In this document: positions 33,194-42,096 of the stretch, one piece after another
Layout of the letters: each line of letters opens with the position of its first letter
How positions within the stretch are numbered: the stretch's first letter is position 1
Source of the DNA: Flavobacteriaceae bacterium
Lineage (GTDB): Bacteria > Bacteroidota > Bacteroidia > Flavobacteriales > Flavobacteriaceae
DNA length: 44,238 nt
Assembly (NCBI GenBank): GCA_028281065.1
Contig: JANQKN010000183.1
Span: 1-44,238 of the forward strand
Direction of reading: 5' to 3'
Translations under genes and position numbers: made by a program
Notes under the pieces: generated by a model
The model's database searches: none
Told to the model about the DNA's origin: nothing
The model's input: only the letters and a program-made list of their open reading frames with translations

Positions 33194-34200
33194 TGAATAG
33201 GCAAGAAAACATATTGACCGATTCTTTTGGAAGGGAACACACCTATCTGCGTATCTCCCTTACGGAGCGTTGCAACCTTCGTTGTACATATTGCATGCCT
33301 GCAGAAGGAATTCAGCTTTCCCCCAAATCACATCTCATGAGTTTTGAGGAGATCTATACCATTGCCAAACTGTTTGTGGATCATGGAGTGACCAAAATCC
33401 GACTCACGGGCGGCGAACCTTTGGTACGTAAAGATGCAGCTACTATTCTCGAGAAATTGGCTTCGTTGCCAGTGGAATTGGCTATTACCACGAATGCTGT
33501 TTCTGTGGATAGGTTTGTCGATACCTTCAAAAAATGTGGCATACAGAACATCAATGTAAGCTTGGATTCGTTACAACCTGAAAAATTCAAGCAGGTTACC
33601 CGGCGTGATGAGTTTGAAAGGACTTACAATAACATTCTTCTGCTAATAAAAGAAGGCTTTAATGTAAAAATGAATGCCGTTCTTATGAAGGGCTTTAACG
33701 ATAACGAAGTGGTGGATTTTGTTCAGTTTACCAAAAACCATCCTGTGGCGGTCCGTTTTATAGAGTTTATGCCTTTTGATGGGAATGCTTGGAAACTCGA
33801 TAAAACGGTTTCCTATCAGGAAATCATGCAGCAGGTTAATTTTCACTTTCCAGAAGGAAAAGTGATCCGTTTACAAGACGCCCCCAACGATACATCCAAA
33901 AACTACAAGATTGAAGGTTACAAAGGATCCTTCGCCGTTATCAGTTCGGTAACCAATCCCTTTTGCGATACTTGCAACCGATTGCGCCTTACCGCCAACG
34001 GACAGCTTAAAAACTGCCTCTTCTCAGCTTCAGAAACAGATCTACTAACCCCATTGCGGGAAGGGAAGTCTATAGAGCCCATTATTAAAGAAGCTGTACA
34101 CGCCAAATTCAAGGTACGGGGAGGGATGGATACCCTGGATAAGCTCCAAAATCCCGATTTGCATGGAAAAAACAGGAGTATGATTGCCATTGGAGGGTAA
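33193..34200 (+). CDS. moaA: GTP 3',8-cyclase MoaA
   Basis: This 335-residue radical SAM enzyme carries out the first step from GTP in molybdopterin synthesis, together with MoaC. The N-terminal cluster motif is C27-x3-C31-x2-C34 in 'TERCNLRCTYC'. 'RLTGGEPLVRKD' is the SAM-binding GGEP. The C-terminal second 4Fe-4S motif is seen in 'NPFCDTCNRLRLTANGQLKNCLF', and the protein ends in the conserved Gly-Gly ('AIGG'). The length is normal. It overlaps moaC-mogA by one base and is followed by a 60-base gap containing an inverted repeat before fhs. Confidence 0.96.
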   Translation: MNRQENILTDSFGREHTYLRISLTERCNLRCTYCMPAEGIQLSPKSHLMSFEEIYTIAKLFVDHGVTKIRLTGGEPLVRKDAATILEKLASLPVELAITTNAVSVDRFVDTFKKCGIQNINVSLDSLQPEKFKQVTRRDEFERTYNNILLLIKEGFNVKMNAVLMKGFNDNEVVDFVQFTKNHPVAVRFIEFMPFDGNAWKLDKTVSYQEIMQQVNFHFPEGKVIRLQDAPNDTSKNYKIEGYKGSFAVISSVTNPFCDTCNRLRLTANGQLKNCLFSASETDLLTPLREGKSIEPIIKEAVHAKFKVRGGMDTLDKLQNPDLHGKNRSMIAIGG

Positions 34201-34221
34201 TTTCGGTCAAAATTCAAAATA

Positions 34222-34262
34222 ATATGATTAATATTATAGGTTGAAAAAACACCTAATCATAT
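34222..34262 (+). promoter_or_regulatory. Inverted repeat spanning the fhs start codon
   Basis: ATATGATTA (34222-34230) is perfectly repeated in inverted form at 34254-34262 (TAATCATAT), with a 23-base spacer that itself contains AGGT and ACCT facing each other. The right arm covers the first two bases of the fhs ATG. In RNA it could hide the start. In DNA it could be an operator. Function is inferred only from symmetry and position. Confidence 0.4.
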
Positions 34263-35928
34263 GACAGACCAAGACATTGCCAAGCAAGTTGAGCTAAAAC
34301 ATATAAGTACCATTGCCGAAAAATTAGGCATCGACTCCAATGACCTGGAACTGTACGGAAAGTACAAAGCCAAGCTTCCGCATTCCATCATCGATATGGA
34401 CAAAGTCCAGCAAAGTAACCTAATCCTTGTTACTGCTATTTCCCCCACCCCAGCAGGTGAAGGGAAAACGACCATGTCCATTGGCCTTTCCGAAGGATTG
34501 AACCAATTGGGCAAACAAACCACAGTGGTTTTAAGGGAACCTTCTCTAGGCCCTGTTTTTGGGATTAAAGGAGGAGCTACAGGAGGAGGGTATTCGCAAG
34601 TACTTCCCATGGAAGATATCAACCTGCATTTTACTGGGGATTTTTCAGCCATTGAAAAAGCACATAACCTACTTTCTGCAGTTATTGACAACAACATACA
34701 AAGCAAAACCAATTCATTGGGCATTGATGCACGTACAGTTACTTGGAAACGGGTTATGGATATGAACGACCGTGCCCTGCGTAATATCATTGTAGGATTG
34801 GGAGGAACTACTTCTGGTGTTCCGCGTGAAACAGGCTTCGATATTACAGCAGCTTCCGAAATCATGGCGATTTTGTGTCTGGCCAATGATATGGAAGACC
34901 TCAAAAAACGTTTGGGGAACATTTTTGTGGGATACACCTTTGCCAAAGAGCCTGTGTATGCCCGTGACCTAAAAGTAGAAGGCGCTATGGCTGCCTTACT
35001 GAAAGAAGCCGTAAAGCCTAATTTGGTACAGACCATAGAAGGAAACCCTGCCATTATTCATGGCGGACCCTTTGCTAATATCGCACAAGGAACCAATTCG
35101 GTAATTGCTACGAGAATGGGAATGTCCCTATCCGACTATACTGTAACCGAAGCTGGTTTCGGTGCTGATCTCGGTGCTGAAAAATTCTTAGACATTAAAT
35201 GCCAAAGTGCAGGCTTGTCCCCAAAGGCAGTAGTGATTACCACAACCATCCGTGCCTTGAAATACCACGGGGGTGCAGACCTAAAAGAATTAACAACACC
35301 AAATGTGGAGGCCCTTAGAAATGGACTTCCCAATTTGGAAAAGCATTTGGAGAATGTACAGGGATTCGGGATCGAACCCGTAATTTCCATCAACCGTTTT
35401 GTGTCTGATAGCGAGGAGGAAATTGCCTTGATTCAGGAATTTGCCAAAAACAAAGGCGTTCGTGTTGCCTTGGCCGAAGTTTGGGCTAAGGGAGGTAAAG
35501 GTGCTTTAGAATTGGCTCAGCACGTTGTAGAAGTGGTGGAAGCCAACAATAAGAAGTTCACCCCAACCTATACATGGGATATGGACGTAAAATCGAAAAT
35601 TGAAGCTATAGCCACCAAGATTTATGGGGCCGATGGGGTGGAATACTCAGCTTTGGCGAAAAAGAACTTACGCACCATTGCAGATTTAGGACTGGAAAAC
35701 TTACCCGTTTGTATTGCCAAAACCCAGAAGTCACTATCAGATAATCCTAAGTTGATTGGGCGTCCCAAGGACTTTACGATCACCATTCGGGAAATAGAAA
35801 TTGCAGCAGGTGCTGGTTTCTTGGTCCCTATTTCCGGGAACATGATGCGTATGCCGGGACTACCTGCGCATCCAGCTTCGGAAAACATAAGCATAGACAA
35901 CGAAGGCAATATCACAGGGCTGTTTTAA
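34261..35928 (+). CDS. fhs: Formate-tetrahydrofolate ligase
   Basis: This 555-residue cytoplasmic enzyme makes 10-formyl-tetrahydrofolate from formate, THF and ATP. The ATP loop 'TPAGEGKTT' is at residues 63-71. 'LREPSLGPVFGIKGGATGGGYSQV' and 'MEDINLHFTGDFSAI' are the family signatures. 'EAGFGADLGAEKF' and 'PGLPAHPASENI' complete the pattern. The length (550-560) is typical. Placement between moaA and the formate dehydrogenase genes puts two uses of formate under one locus. The inverted repeat at its start may control it separately from the moa genes. Confidence 0.97.
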   Translation: MTDQDIAKQVELKHISTIAEKLGIDSNDLELYGKYKAKLPHSIIDMDKVQQSNLILVTAISPTPAGEGKTTMSIGLSEGLNQLGKQTTVVLREPSLGPVFGIKGGATGGGYSQVLPMEDINLHFTGDFSAIEKAHNLLSAVIDNNIQSKTNSLGIDARTVTWKRVMDMNDRALRNIIVGLGGTTSGVPRETGFDITAASEIMAILCLANDMEDLKKRLGNIFVGYTFAKEPVYARDLKVEGAMAALLKEAVKPNLVQTIEGNPAIIHGGPFANIAQGTNSVIATRMGMSLSDYTVTEAGFGADLGAEKFLDIKCQSAGLSPKAVVITTTIRALKYHGGADLKELTTPNVEALRNGLPNLEKHLENVQGFGIEPVISINRFVSDSEEEIALIQEFAKNKGVRVALAEVWAKGGKGALELAQHVVEVVEANNKKFTPTYTWDMDVKSKIEAIATKIYGADGVEYSALAKKNLRTIADLGLENLPVCIAKTQKSLSDNPKLIGRPKDFTITIREIEIAAGAGFLVPISGNMMRMPGLPAHPASENISIDNEGNITGLF

Positions 35929-35951
35929 CAGCTACGAAGCGATTTTTCCAT

Positions 35952-35959
35952 TAAATTTG
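35952..35959 (+). promoter_or_regulatory. Candidate -7 box before fdhD
   Basis: TAAATTTG matches TAnnTTTG and lies 32 bases before the fdhD ATG in the 63-base gap after fhs. It could start a separate fdhD-fdhBA transcript. A -33 TTG is not clear. Confidence 0.35.
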
Positions 35960-35991
35960 TGTAAATACCTCTTTACCAATAGACCACAGTA

Positions 35992-36828
35992 ATGGCTACG
36001 AGAAAGTATCAGGGCAGAAAATACGAAGGAGACCGTGTAAAAAACACGGTAGATTCCCTCAATATTGAAGAAGCCTTGCAAATAAATATCAACAATTCCC
36101 CTTTTACGGTGTCCATGCGCACCCCAGGGGACGATATTAGCCTTATCCGTGGTATGCTACATTCTGAAGGAATCCTGAAAAACAAGGATTTTATTCCAGA
36201 TGTGGTATTGAAAAAGGAAAACGAAGATGGCATCGTAACCATAGTGAATGTGACTATTCCTGAAGAGGAATTGGGTGAAGGCTATTCCAATAGCCGAAGC
36301 CTGCTGTCTGTCTCTTCCTGTGGTATTTGTGGAAAAACAGAATTGGGAGATCTTTCCTTTATGGGAAGCATCATCGACGACCCTCAGAAAATAGATATGG
36401 GCATCCTTCCTCTGTTATTTCAGAAAATGAATACCCAACAGTACGATTTCAAACAATCGGGAGGTACCCATGCAGCAGCAGCTTTTACCTTGGATGGTGA
36501 AATGCTCTGTGCTATGGAAGATATCGGAAGGCACAATGCTGTAGATAAGGTAATCGGCAAGCTCATCCTCGCAGGACAATTAGGGGAAGCCAAAGTCCTT
36601 ACGGTTAGTGGACGTATTTCCTATGAAATCGTGGTAAAGTGTTTTAAGGGAAAAATGCCGTTTTTGGCAGCCGTTTCGGCTCCTTCCTCCTTGGCCGTGG
36701 ATTATGCAAAAGAATTAGGGATTACCATATTTGGTTTTTGCAGGGAAGATCGAGCCACGTGCTATTCCCATGCAGAACGAACCCATAAAAAGAACGAATT
36801 AAAGAACCTCGACAATAAGGCGAGTTAA
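35992..36828 (+). CDS. fdhD: Formate dehydrogenase sulfurtransferase FdhD
   Basis: This 278-residue cytoplasmic protein transfers sulfur from a cysteine desulfurase to the Mo-bisMGD cofactor and so activates formate dehydrogenase. The key pair C110-G-I-C113 ('SSCGICGKTEL') is present, with 'GGTHAAAAF', 'EDIGRHNAVDKVIG', 'SGRISYEIVVKC' and 'APSSLAVDYAKELGITI' typical of FdhD. The length is normal. It directly precedes the dehydrogenase genes (9-base gap), as expected of its dedicated maturation factor. Confidence 0.95.
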   Translation: MATRKYQGRKYEGDRVKNTVDSLNIEEALQININNSPFTVSMRTPGDDISLIRGMLHSEGILKNKDFIPDVVLKKENEDGIVTIVNVTIPEEELGEGYSNSRSLLSVSSCGICGKTELGDLSFMGSIIDDPQKIDMGILPLLFQKMNTQQYDFKQSGGTHAAAAFTLDGEMLCAMEDIGRHNAVDKVIGKLILAGQLGEAKVLTVSGRISYEIVVKCFKGKMPFLAAVSAPSSLAVDYAKELGITIFGFCREDRATCYSHAERTHKKNELKNLDNKAS

Positions 36829-36837
36829 ATACAATAC

Positions 36838-38490
36838 ATGTCAGATAATTTAAGCGAATTATTAGGTAGAAAAGGAATTGAAGAAAATCTCTTCGACAAG
36901 ATGGGCGTATTGGCCAAACCCAGCGGCACACCCAGCGAAGAAGAATTGGCCCTATTGGCTGACGAGTTCCTTATCGGGAAGGCCAATGCCTATGGTACAG
37001 CCACGTTCTATGATTTCCTGAAACCCGAGAACAAAGGCAAGAAAGTGTACGTCTGTAATGGGACAGCTTGTTTGTGTGCGGGAACCCAAGATAAAGTGAA
37101 TGAAACCCTCGAAAAACATTTCGATGCCGATCAAATAGGGCATATGACCTGTTTGGGAAGATGCCATGAAAACAGTGCTTTTTTCTATCAAGGAAAAAAC
37201 TACTCTGGGGATGCATTGAATTCGCTGGATGATATTTTAGATGACAAAGTCAATTTAAACAATGACAGCTATCAAGTAGCTGCCAGCGGAAAGGCGATCT
37301 TAACGGCGCCTTTCAGTAATGTAACCGACTACTACAAACCTTTCTTAGAAGCCCTGAAAAAGGATTCTGCCGATGTGTTGGAGGAAATAAAAACCTCCAA
37401 TGTACGGGGACGTGGAGGTGCTGGATTCCCTATGGGACTAAAGCTGGAATTCTGCCGAAAGGTGGAAAATCCGGTAAAGTTTATCATTTGTAATGCCGAT
37501 GAGGGAGACCCTGGTGCTTATTCAGATCGGTATCTGTTGGAAGAACGCCCACATTCCGTATTGTTCGGAATGTTGATTTCAGGCTACGTAACCCATGCCA
37601 GTTATGGGATCCTCTACATTCGAGCCGAATATCCCGAAGCTGTAGAGATCGTTCAGGATGCCATAGATGAACTCCGCGATCAAGGGTTGATAGGGAAAGA
37701 CATCAATGGAAGTGGATTCGATTTCGATTTAAAGATCATACAGGCCCAAGGGTCGTATATCTGTGGAGAAGAAACCGCTTTAATTTCCTCTATCGAGGGA
37801 CAACGCCCTGAGGTTCGCGTACGTCCGCCCTATCCTGCACAAAAAGGGTTGTTCAACAAACCCACGGTGGTAAATAATGTGGAAACACTGGCTGCCGTAC
37901 ACTATATCATGGAACAAGGCGGAGCCGCTTGGAAAGCTATTGGAACCGAACGTTCTTCGGGAACTAAATTGGTGTGTTTGGATAGCTTTTTTAACCGTCC
38001 GGGGATGTACGAAGTAGAGATGGGAACACCCCTTTCTACCGTAGTAAACGACTTAGGAGGCGGATTTAAATCCCCTGTAAAAGCATTACAGATAGGAGGT
38101 CCTTTGGGAGGACTCGTACCTGTTTCAAAAATCGACGAACTTACCGTTGACTTTGAATCGTTTGCCAATGGAGGATTCCTGTTGGGGCACGCTTCTGTAG
38201 TAAGTGTTCCCGAAGATTTTCCCATGATGAAATTTATAGAACACCTCTTCGATTTTGCGGCCTATGAAAGCTGCGGAAAATGTTTCCCCTGTCGATTGGG
38301 AACCAAAAGAGGGCACGAACTTTCAACAAAAGCGTTGACTTCGGATTATAAAATAGACAGAAAATTATTCAACGACCTACTCACTACCTTGGAGCAAGGA
38401 TCCTTGTGTGCGCATGGAGGCGGGATTCCACTGCCCATTAAAAATGCGCTTCATTATTTTGAAGATGAACTAAAAGCATACTTCAACTAA
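36838..38490 (+). CDS. NAD-dependent formate dehydrogenase, NuoE-NuoF fused subunit
   Basis: This 550-residue soluble diaphorase subunit begins with residues 1 to about 130, a NuoE-like 2Fe-2S domain with Cys at C73, C78, C105 and C109 (CX4C and CX3C). From about 165 it is NuoF-like: 'RGRGGAGFPMGLKLEFC' (NADH/FMN site), 'CNADEGDPGAYSDRYL', 'YICGEETALISSIEG', and the 4Fe-4S ligands C479, C482, C485 and C524 ('SCGKCFPC' and 'GSLCAHGG'). It takes electrons from the molybdenum subunit and reduces NAD+ through FMN. This corresponds to fused gamma and beta subunits of FdsABG-type enzymes. The ATG is at 36838; fdhA follows after 11 bases. Confidence 0.92.
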   Translation: MSDNLSELLGRKGIEENLFDKMGVLAKPSGTPSEEELALLADEFLIGKANAYGTATFYDFLKPENKGKKVYVCNGTACLCAGTQDKVNETLEKHFDADQIGHMTCLGRCHENSAFFYQGKNYSGDALNSLDDILDDKVNLNNDSYQVAASGKAILTAPFSNVTDYYKPFLEALKKDSADVLEEIKTSNVRGRGGAGFPMGLKLEFCRKVENPVKFIICNADEGDPGAYSDRYLLEERPHSVLFGMLISGYVTHASYGILYIRAEYPEAVEIVQDAIDELRDQGLIGKDINGSGFDFDLKIIQAQGSYICGEETALISSIEGQRPEVRVRPPYPAQKGLFNKPTVVNNVETLAAVHYIMEQGGAAWKAIGTERSSGTKLVCLDSFFNRPGMYEVEMGTPLSTVVNDLGGGFKSPVKALQIGGPLGGLVPVSKIDELTVDFESFANGGFLLGHASVVSVPEDFPMMKFIEHLFDFAAYESCGKCFPCRLGTKRGHELSTKALTSDYKIDRKLFNDLLTTLEQGSLCAHGGGIPLPIKNALHYFEDELKAYFN

Positions 38491-38501
38491 AACCTACGAT
38501 T

Positions 38502-41228
38502 ATGAAAAAGGCATATATAGACAATCAAGCATTCGAGATCGAGGAAGGGGAAACCATGTTGTCCTTTATTAAAAGATATAAGGAACAAAACCTCGTTCCT
38601 ACTCTTTGCGATGCGCCCAATTTAGATCCTTTTGGAGCCTGTAGGGTATGTAGTGTAGAAGTAGCTTTAAGCGAAGATGGGCCTGTAAAAACTATGGCTT
38701 CTTGCCATACACCCGTAGCCGAGGGACAATATATTTATACCAGTACCTCCTCGGTAAAAGAACTGCGAAAGAATATCGTGGAATTGGTCTTGACCGACCA
38801 TCCGCTTGATTGTTTAACCTGTGAGGTAAACGGAAATTGCGAACTGCAAACCGTAGCCGCTCAAGTAGGAATTCGTGATGTACGTTATCCCGAAGGCGAC
38901 AATCATTTGTACAAGCTAAAGGATTTAAGCCATCCGTACATGACTTCGGATCTTTCCAAATGCATCAACTGTTACCGATGTGTGCGTGCCTGCGATGAGG
39001 TACAAGGGGAGTTTGTGTTGAGTATGGCTGGCAGGGGCTTCGATTCGCATATTATCAAAGGGTTTGATCAGTCCTTTATGGAATCCGATTGTGTAAGTTG
39101 TGGTGCCTGTTCACAGGCGTGTCCTACTTCGGCAATATCAGACGTGTTCCAATCCAAGGCTATATATGCTACCGACACCACCCGTACCATTTGTACCTAT
39201 TGTGGAGTAGGTTGTAATTTGGATGTTTCCACCAGCAATGGGGAGATATTGAGCATTACTGCTCCTTACGATGCTGAAGTAAACCAAGGACATACCTGTC
39301 TTAAAGGACGTTTTGCCTTCAAATTTTATGACCATTCTGAGCGTTTGGATTCGCCCATGATTAAGCGCAATGGGGAATTCGAAAAGGTGAGTTGGGATGA
39401 AGTCTATGATTATATCGCTTCAAAATTTACAGAGTACAAAGACGAATTCGGGGCGGATTCCTTGGCTGGAATTTCTTCTTCCCGTTGTACCAACGAGGAA
39501 AATTATTTGATGCAAAAGTTCTTCCGTGCTGTTGTGCAAACCAACAATATTGATGGTTGTGCCCGTGTGTGCCATTCCCCAACTGCATTGGGAATGCAAA
39601 GAACCTTTGGTACGGGTGCGGCAACCAATTCCATAGAAGATTTACAGCATACCGATTGTATCATGGTCATTGGGGCCAACCCTACCGATGCACACCCTGT
39701 AACGGGAGCTAAACTGAAGCAGTTTGCCATGAAATCGGATCATGTTTCTATTGTTATTGATCCAAGGCGAACCGAATTGGCGCGTTATGCAACCCATCAC
39801 TTAGCCCTTCGTCCGGGAACCAATGTAGCCGTTTTGAACATGATGATGTACTACATCATTACCGAAGGCCTTGTAGACACCAGCTTTATTGAAGGACGTA
39901 CCGAAGGATATGAAGCTTTCGAAAAGGAATTGCTTAACATAGATATCGATCATTTAGAATCTATTTCCGGGGTGCCTAGGGAACAGGTAAAGGCTGCAGC
40001 TATTGCATATGCTACAGCACCTAATGCCATGTCATTCCACGGGTTGGGGGTTACCGAACATTCCCAAGGAACTTTTACTGTGATGCAGATTGCCGACCTT
40101 GCTTTGCTTACAGGAAACATTGGCCGAAAAGGAGTGGGGGTAAATCCGCTTCGTGGACAGAACAATGTACAGGGAAGCGCCGATATGGGAGTGCAGCCCC
40201 ATCAAGGAGCTGGTTATTTGGATATCACCAACGAGAGTGTTAACCAGCGTTATAACGAGTTTTATGGAGTAACCGTTCCCAAACATATTGGGTATAAAAT
40301 CCCTGAGATGTTCGATGCGGCCCTGCAAGGAAAGCTGAAAGCCCTTTGGATTATTGGAGAAGATGTGGTACAAACCGATCCCAATACCCAAAAAGTAATT
40401 AAGGCATTGCAAGCGACGGATCTAGTGATTGTTCAGGAATTGTTCATGACCGAAACCGCCAAACAAGCCGATGTCATTTTACCAGGGGCTTCCTTCTTGG
40501 AAAAGAGTGGAACCTTTACCAATGGGGAACGACGTGTACAGGCTGTACGACAGGTGGTAGAGCCCATAGAAGGTACTAAACCCGACGGACAGATTATTGT
40601 AGATATCATGAACCGCATGGGTTATGCCCAACCCGACTATACTCCCGATGGAATGCTGGAGGAAATCTCCCAGATCGTTCCCTTCTTTGCAGGAATACGT
40701 TGGGATCGTTTGGGGCAGAACGGATTGCAATGGCCTGTGTCTAAAGATGGAACCGACACTCAAATCCTTCATAAAACAGAGTTTAAGCGCGGGAAGGGAT
40801 ACTTCGAATTCCAGGCTTGGGAAGAGACCGAGGAATTGACATCGCATGCTAAAGAATACCCTTATATCCTAACGACCAACCGTGAGCTGGAACACTATAA
40901 TTGCGGCGCCATGACACGCCGTACGGCCAACGAACAGATCCTTTCGGACGATTACCTAATGATTAACCCTGAAGATGCCCAAGAGCACCTTATAAACGAA
41001 GGGGATTATGTATGTCTGGAATCCCCACGTGGAAAGGTGGATGTTAAGGCTCGAATTACCGATGATGTAAAGAAAGGGATATTGAGTACGACCTTCCATT
41101 TCCCTGAAATCATGATCAATAATCTTACGGGAGATGTTCACGATTCCGAAGCCATGTGTCCTGAGTACAAGGTAGTGGCGGTACGTATTCGCAAAAGCAA
41201 AGGGAAGTTTAAAACAATGGCGAATTAA
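38502..41228 (+). CDS. fdhA: Formate dehydrogenase molybdenum subunit, NuoG-like N-terminus
   Basis: This 908-residue catalytic subunit begins with a 2Fe-2S domain (C36, C47, C50, C68), followed by a His/Cys cluster site (H100, C104, C107, C113) and two ferredoxin-type 4Fe-4S motifs ('CINCYRCVRAC' and 'CVSCGACSQACP'). A 4Fe-4S at 'CTYCGVGC' starts the bis-MGD domain. C357 in 'ARVCHSPTALG' is the expected Mo/W ligand, cysteine rather than selenocysteine, next to the catalytic His. The C-terminus is a molybdopterin-dinucleotide-binding domain ('NRELEHYNCGAMTRRT'). There is no twin-arginine signal, so it is cytoplasmic. It oxidises formate to CO2. Its last four bases overlap the convergent methyltransferase gene. 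Confidence 0.94.
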   Translation: MKKAYIDNQAFEIEEGETMLSFIKRYKEQNLVPTLCDAPNLDPFGACRVCSVEVALSEDGPVKTMASCHTPVAEGQYIYTSTSSVKELRKNIVELVLTDHPLDCLTCEVNGNCELQTVAAQVGIRDVRYPEGDNHLYKLKDLSHPYMTSDLSKCINCYRCVRACDEVQGEFVLSMAGRGFDSHIIKGFDQSFMESDCVSCGACSQACPTSAISDVFQSKAIYATDTTRTICTYCGVGCNLDVSTSNGEILSITAPYDAEVNQGHTCLKGRFAFKFYDHSERLDSPMIKRNGEFEKVSWDEVYDYIASKFTEYKDEFGADSLAGISSSRCTNEENYLMQKFFRAVVQTNNIDGCARVCHSPTALGMQRTFGTGAATNSIEDLQHTDCIMVIGANPTDAHPVTGAKLKQFAMKSDHVSIVIDPRRTELARYATHHLALRPGTNVAVLNMMMYYIITEGLVDTSFIEGRTEGYEAFEKELLNIDIDHLESISGVPREQVKAAAIAYATAPNAMSFHGLGVTEHSQGTFTVMQIADLALLTGNIGRKGVGVNPLRGQNNVQGSADMGVQPHQGAGYLDITNESVNQRYNEFYGVTVPKHIGYKIPEMFDAALQGKLKALWIIGEDVVQTDPNTQKVIKALQATDLVIVQELFMTETAKQADVILPGASFLEKSGTFTNGERRVQAVRQVVEPIEGTKPDGQIIVDIMNRMGYAQPDYTPDGMLEEISQIVPFFAGIRWDRLGQNGLQWPVSKDGTDTQILHKTEFKRGKGYFEFQAWEETEELTSHAKEYPYILTTNRELEHYNCGAMTRRTANEQILSDDYLMINPEDAQEHLINEGDYVCLESPRGKVDVKARITDDVKKGILSTTFHFPEIMINNLTGDVHDSEAMCPEYKVVAVRIRKSKGKFKTMAN

Positions 41229-41959
41229 GTCTTTTTAAGGACGGCATAGGCATAGCTCGTAAAAAAGGGCTTGGGATGCTTCACTAAAAAACGTGTTTTA
41301 AGCGCATGAATCTTTTTAAGAGGCTTTAGCCTATTGTAATAGCTATGCCCAAAATACCCTCGGTATTCCACGATTTCGTACCCTAAGGAAGTAAATCGTT
41401 TTAGCTGTTTGCGGCTAGGGCCATAGCACCAATGGTAATAGGCAGGGAATTTTGCGTATTGGTATCGATCCCTAGGTAAAAAAACGTTTAACAGCTTATT
41501 GGCCAAGCGTTCGGGTATGAGATAGTTAACCACAAAGGGAAAGGTGAATAAGGTTGGGAAAAAGTGCACAGCAATGCCATTGGGAGCCAAACTGTTCAAT
41601 ATGTTTTTGTGAAACTGCTTGGCATCGTAAATGTGTTCTGCAAGCATCTTACTGAAGATAAGATCGAATTTGGCCTCTGCTTTAAAATCGGGTGAAGCTA
41701 CGTCAGCAAGGATTTTATGATAACTATCAGGAGCTTTGTTAAGTTCTTCTTCGGAAATATCCAACAGGGTATATTCCAAGGATTTACTTTCTATGTAATC
41801 CTTGTCCAACATAGGATTGGCGCCTCCTCCTACATCACAAACTTGCTTAAAGTTGTTTTGCGCGATGAGTTCCTTGAGATAAGGAATGAAATCGTGCCAA
41901 CCTTCCTTCGATGACCCGTATGAAATCTTACCCTCCAATACATTTTGGTTTGGGCACAA
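41225..41959 (-). CDS. Class I SAM-dependent methyltransferase
   Basis: This protein has up to about 244 residues. Motif I is 'VCDVGGGANPML', the acidic second strand 'YTLLDISEEEL', and then 'FDLIFSKMLAEHI' with 'LAPNGIAVHFFPTLF', all typical of class I SAM methyltransferases of Methyltransf_11/31 type. The substrate is unknown. The start is unclear: no ATG precedes motif I in frame. The TTG at 41957-41959 coincides with a -7-like box on the same strand, and the TTG at 41936-41938 (seven codons in) is an alternative. The 3' end is convergent with fdhA, and the stop codons of both genes share bases at 41225-41228 (TTAA). Confidence 0.8.
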   Translation of the reverse strand: MCPNQNVLEGKISYGSSKEGWHDFIPYLKELIAQNNFKQVCDVGGGANPMLDKDYIESKSLEYTLLDISEEELNKAPDSYHKILADVASPDFKAEAKFDLIFSKMLAEHIYDAKQFHKNILNSLAPNGIAVHFFPTLFTFPFVVNYLIPERLANKLLNVFLPRDRYQYAKFPAYYHWCYGPSRKQLKRFTSLGYEIVEYRGYFGHSYYNRLKPLKKIHALKTRFLVKHPKPFFTSYAYAVLKKT

Positions 41960-41964
41960 AAGTA
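41957..41964 (-). promoter_or_regulatory. Candidate -7 box overlapping the methyltransferase start
   Basis: Read on the minus strand, TACTTTTG (41964 to 41957) matches TAnnTTTG. It overlaps the TTG codon that opens the longest methyltransferase frame. If it is a real promoter, the start codon must lie downstream, for example the TTG at 41936-41938. The motif is short and could be chance. Confidence 0.3.
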
Positions 41965-42096
41965 GTAAAGTATAGGGAATTGGGCGAGGACAGAATCCTC
42001 AGCAAAAAATTGAAGAGTGCCCAATTCCCAGATTTTTCTTTTTCGTATTACTTATTCCATAAAACTATCGAGTTACCGCTATACTTACTCCTTGTT

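Noticed and set aside
34257..35054. A 265-codon open frame on the minus strand opposite fhs
   Set aside because: It is antisense to the well-supported fhs gene, its product has no recognisable domain, and its composition mirrors the reverse frame of fhs.
39570..39572. Possible selenocysteine at the metal-ligand position of the formate dehydrogenase
   Set aside because: The codon is TGC (Cys), and there is no in-frame TGA in the gene.
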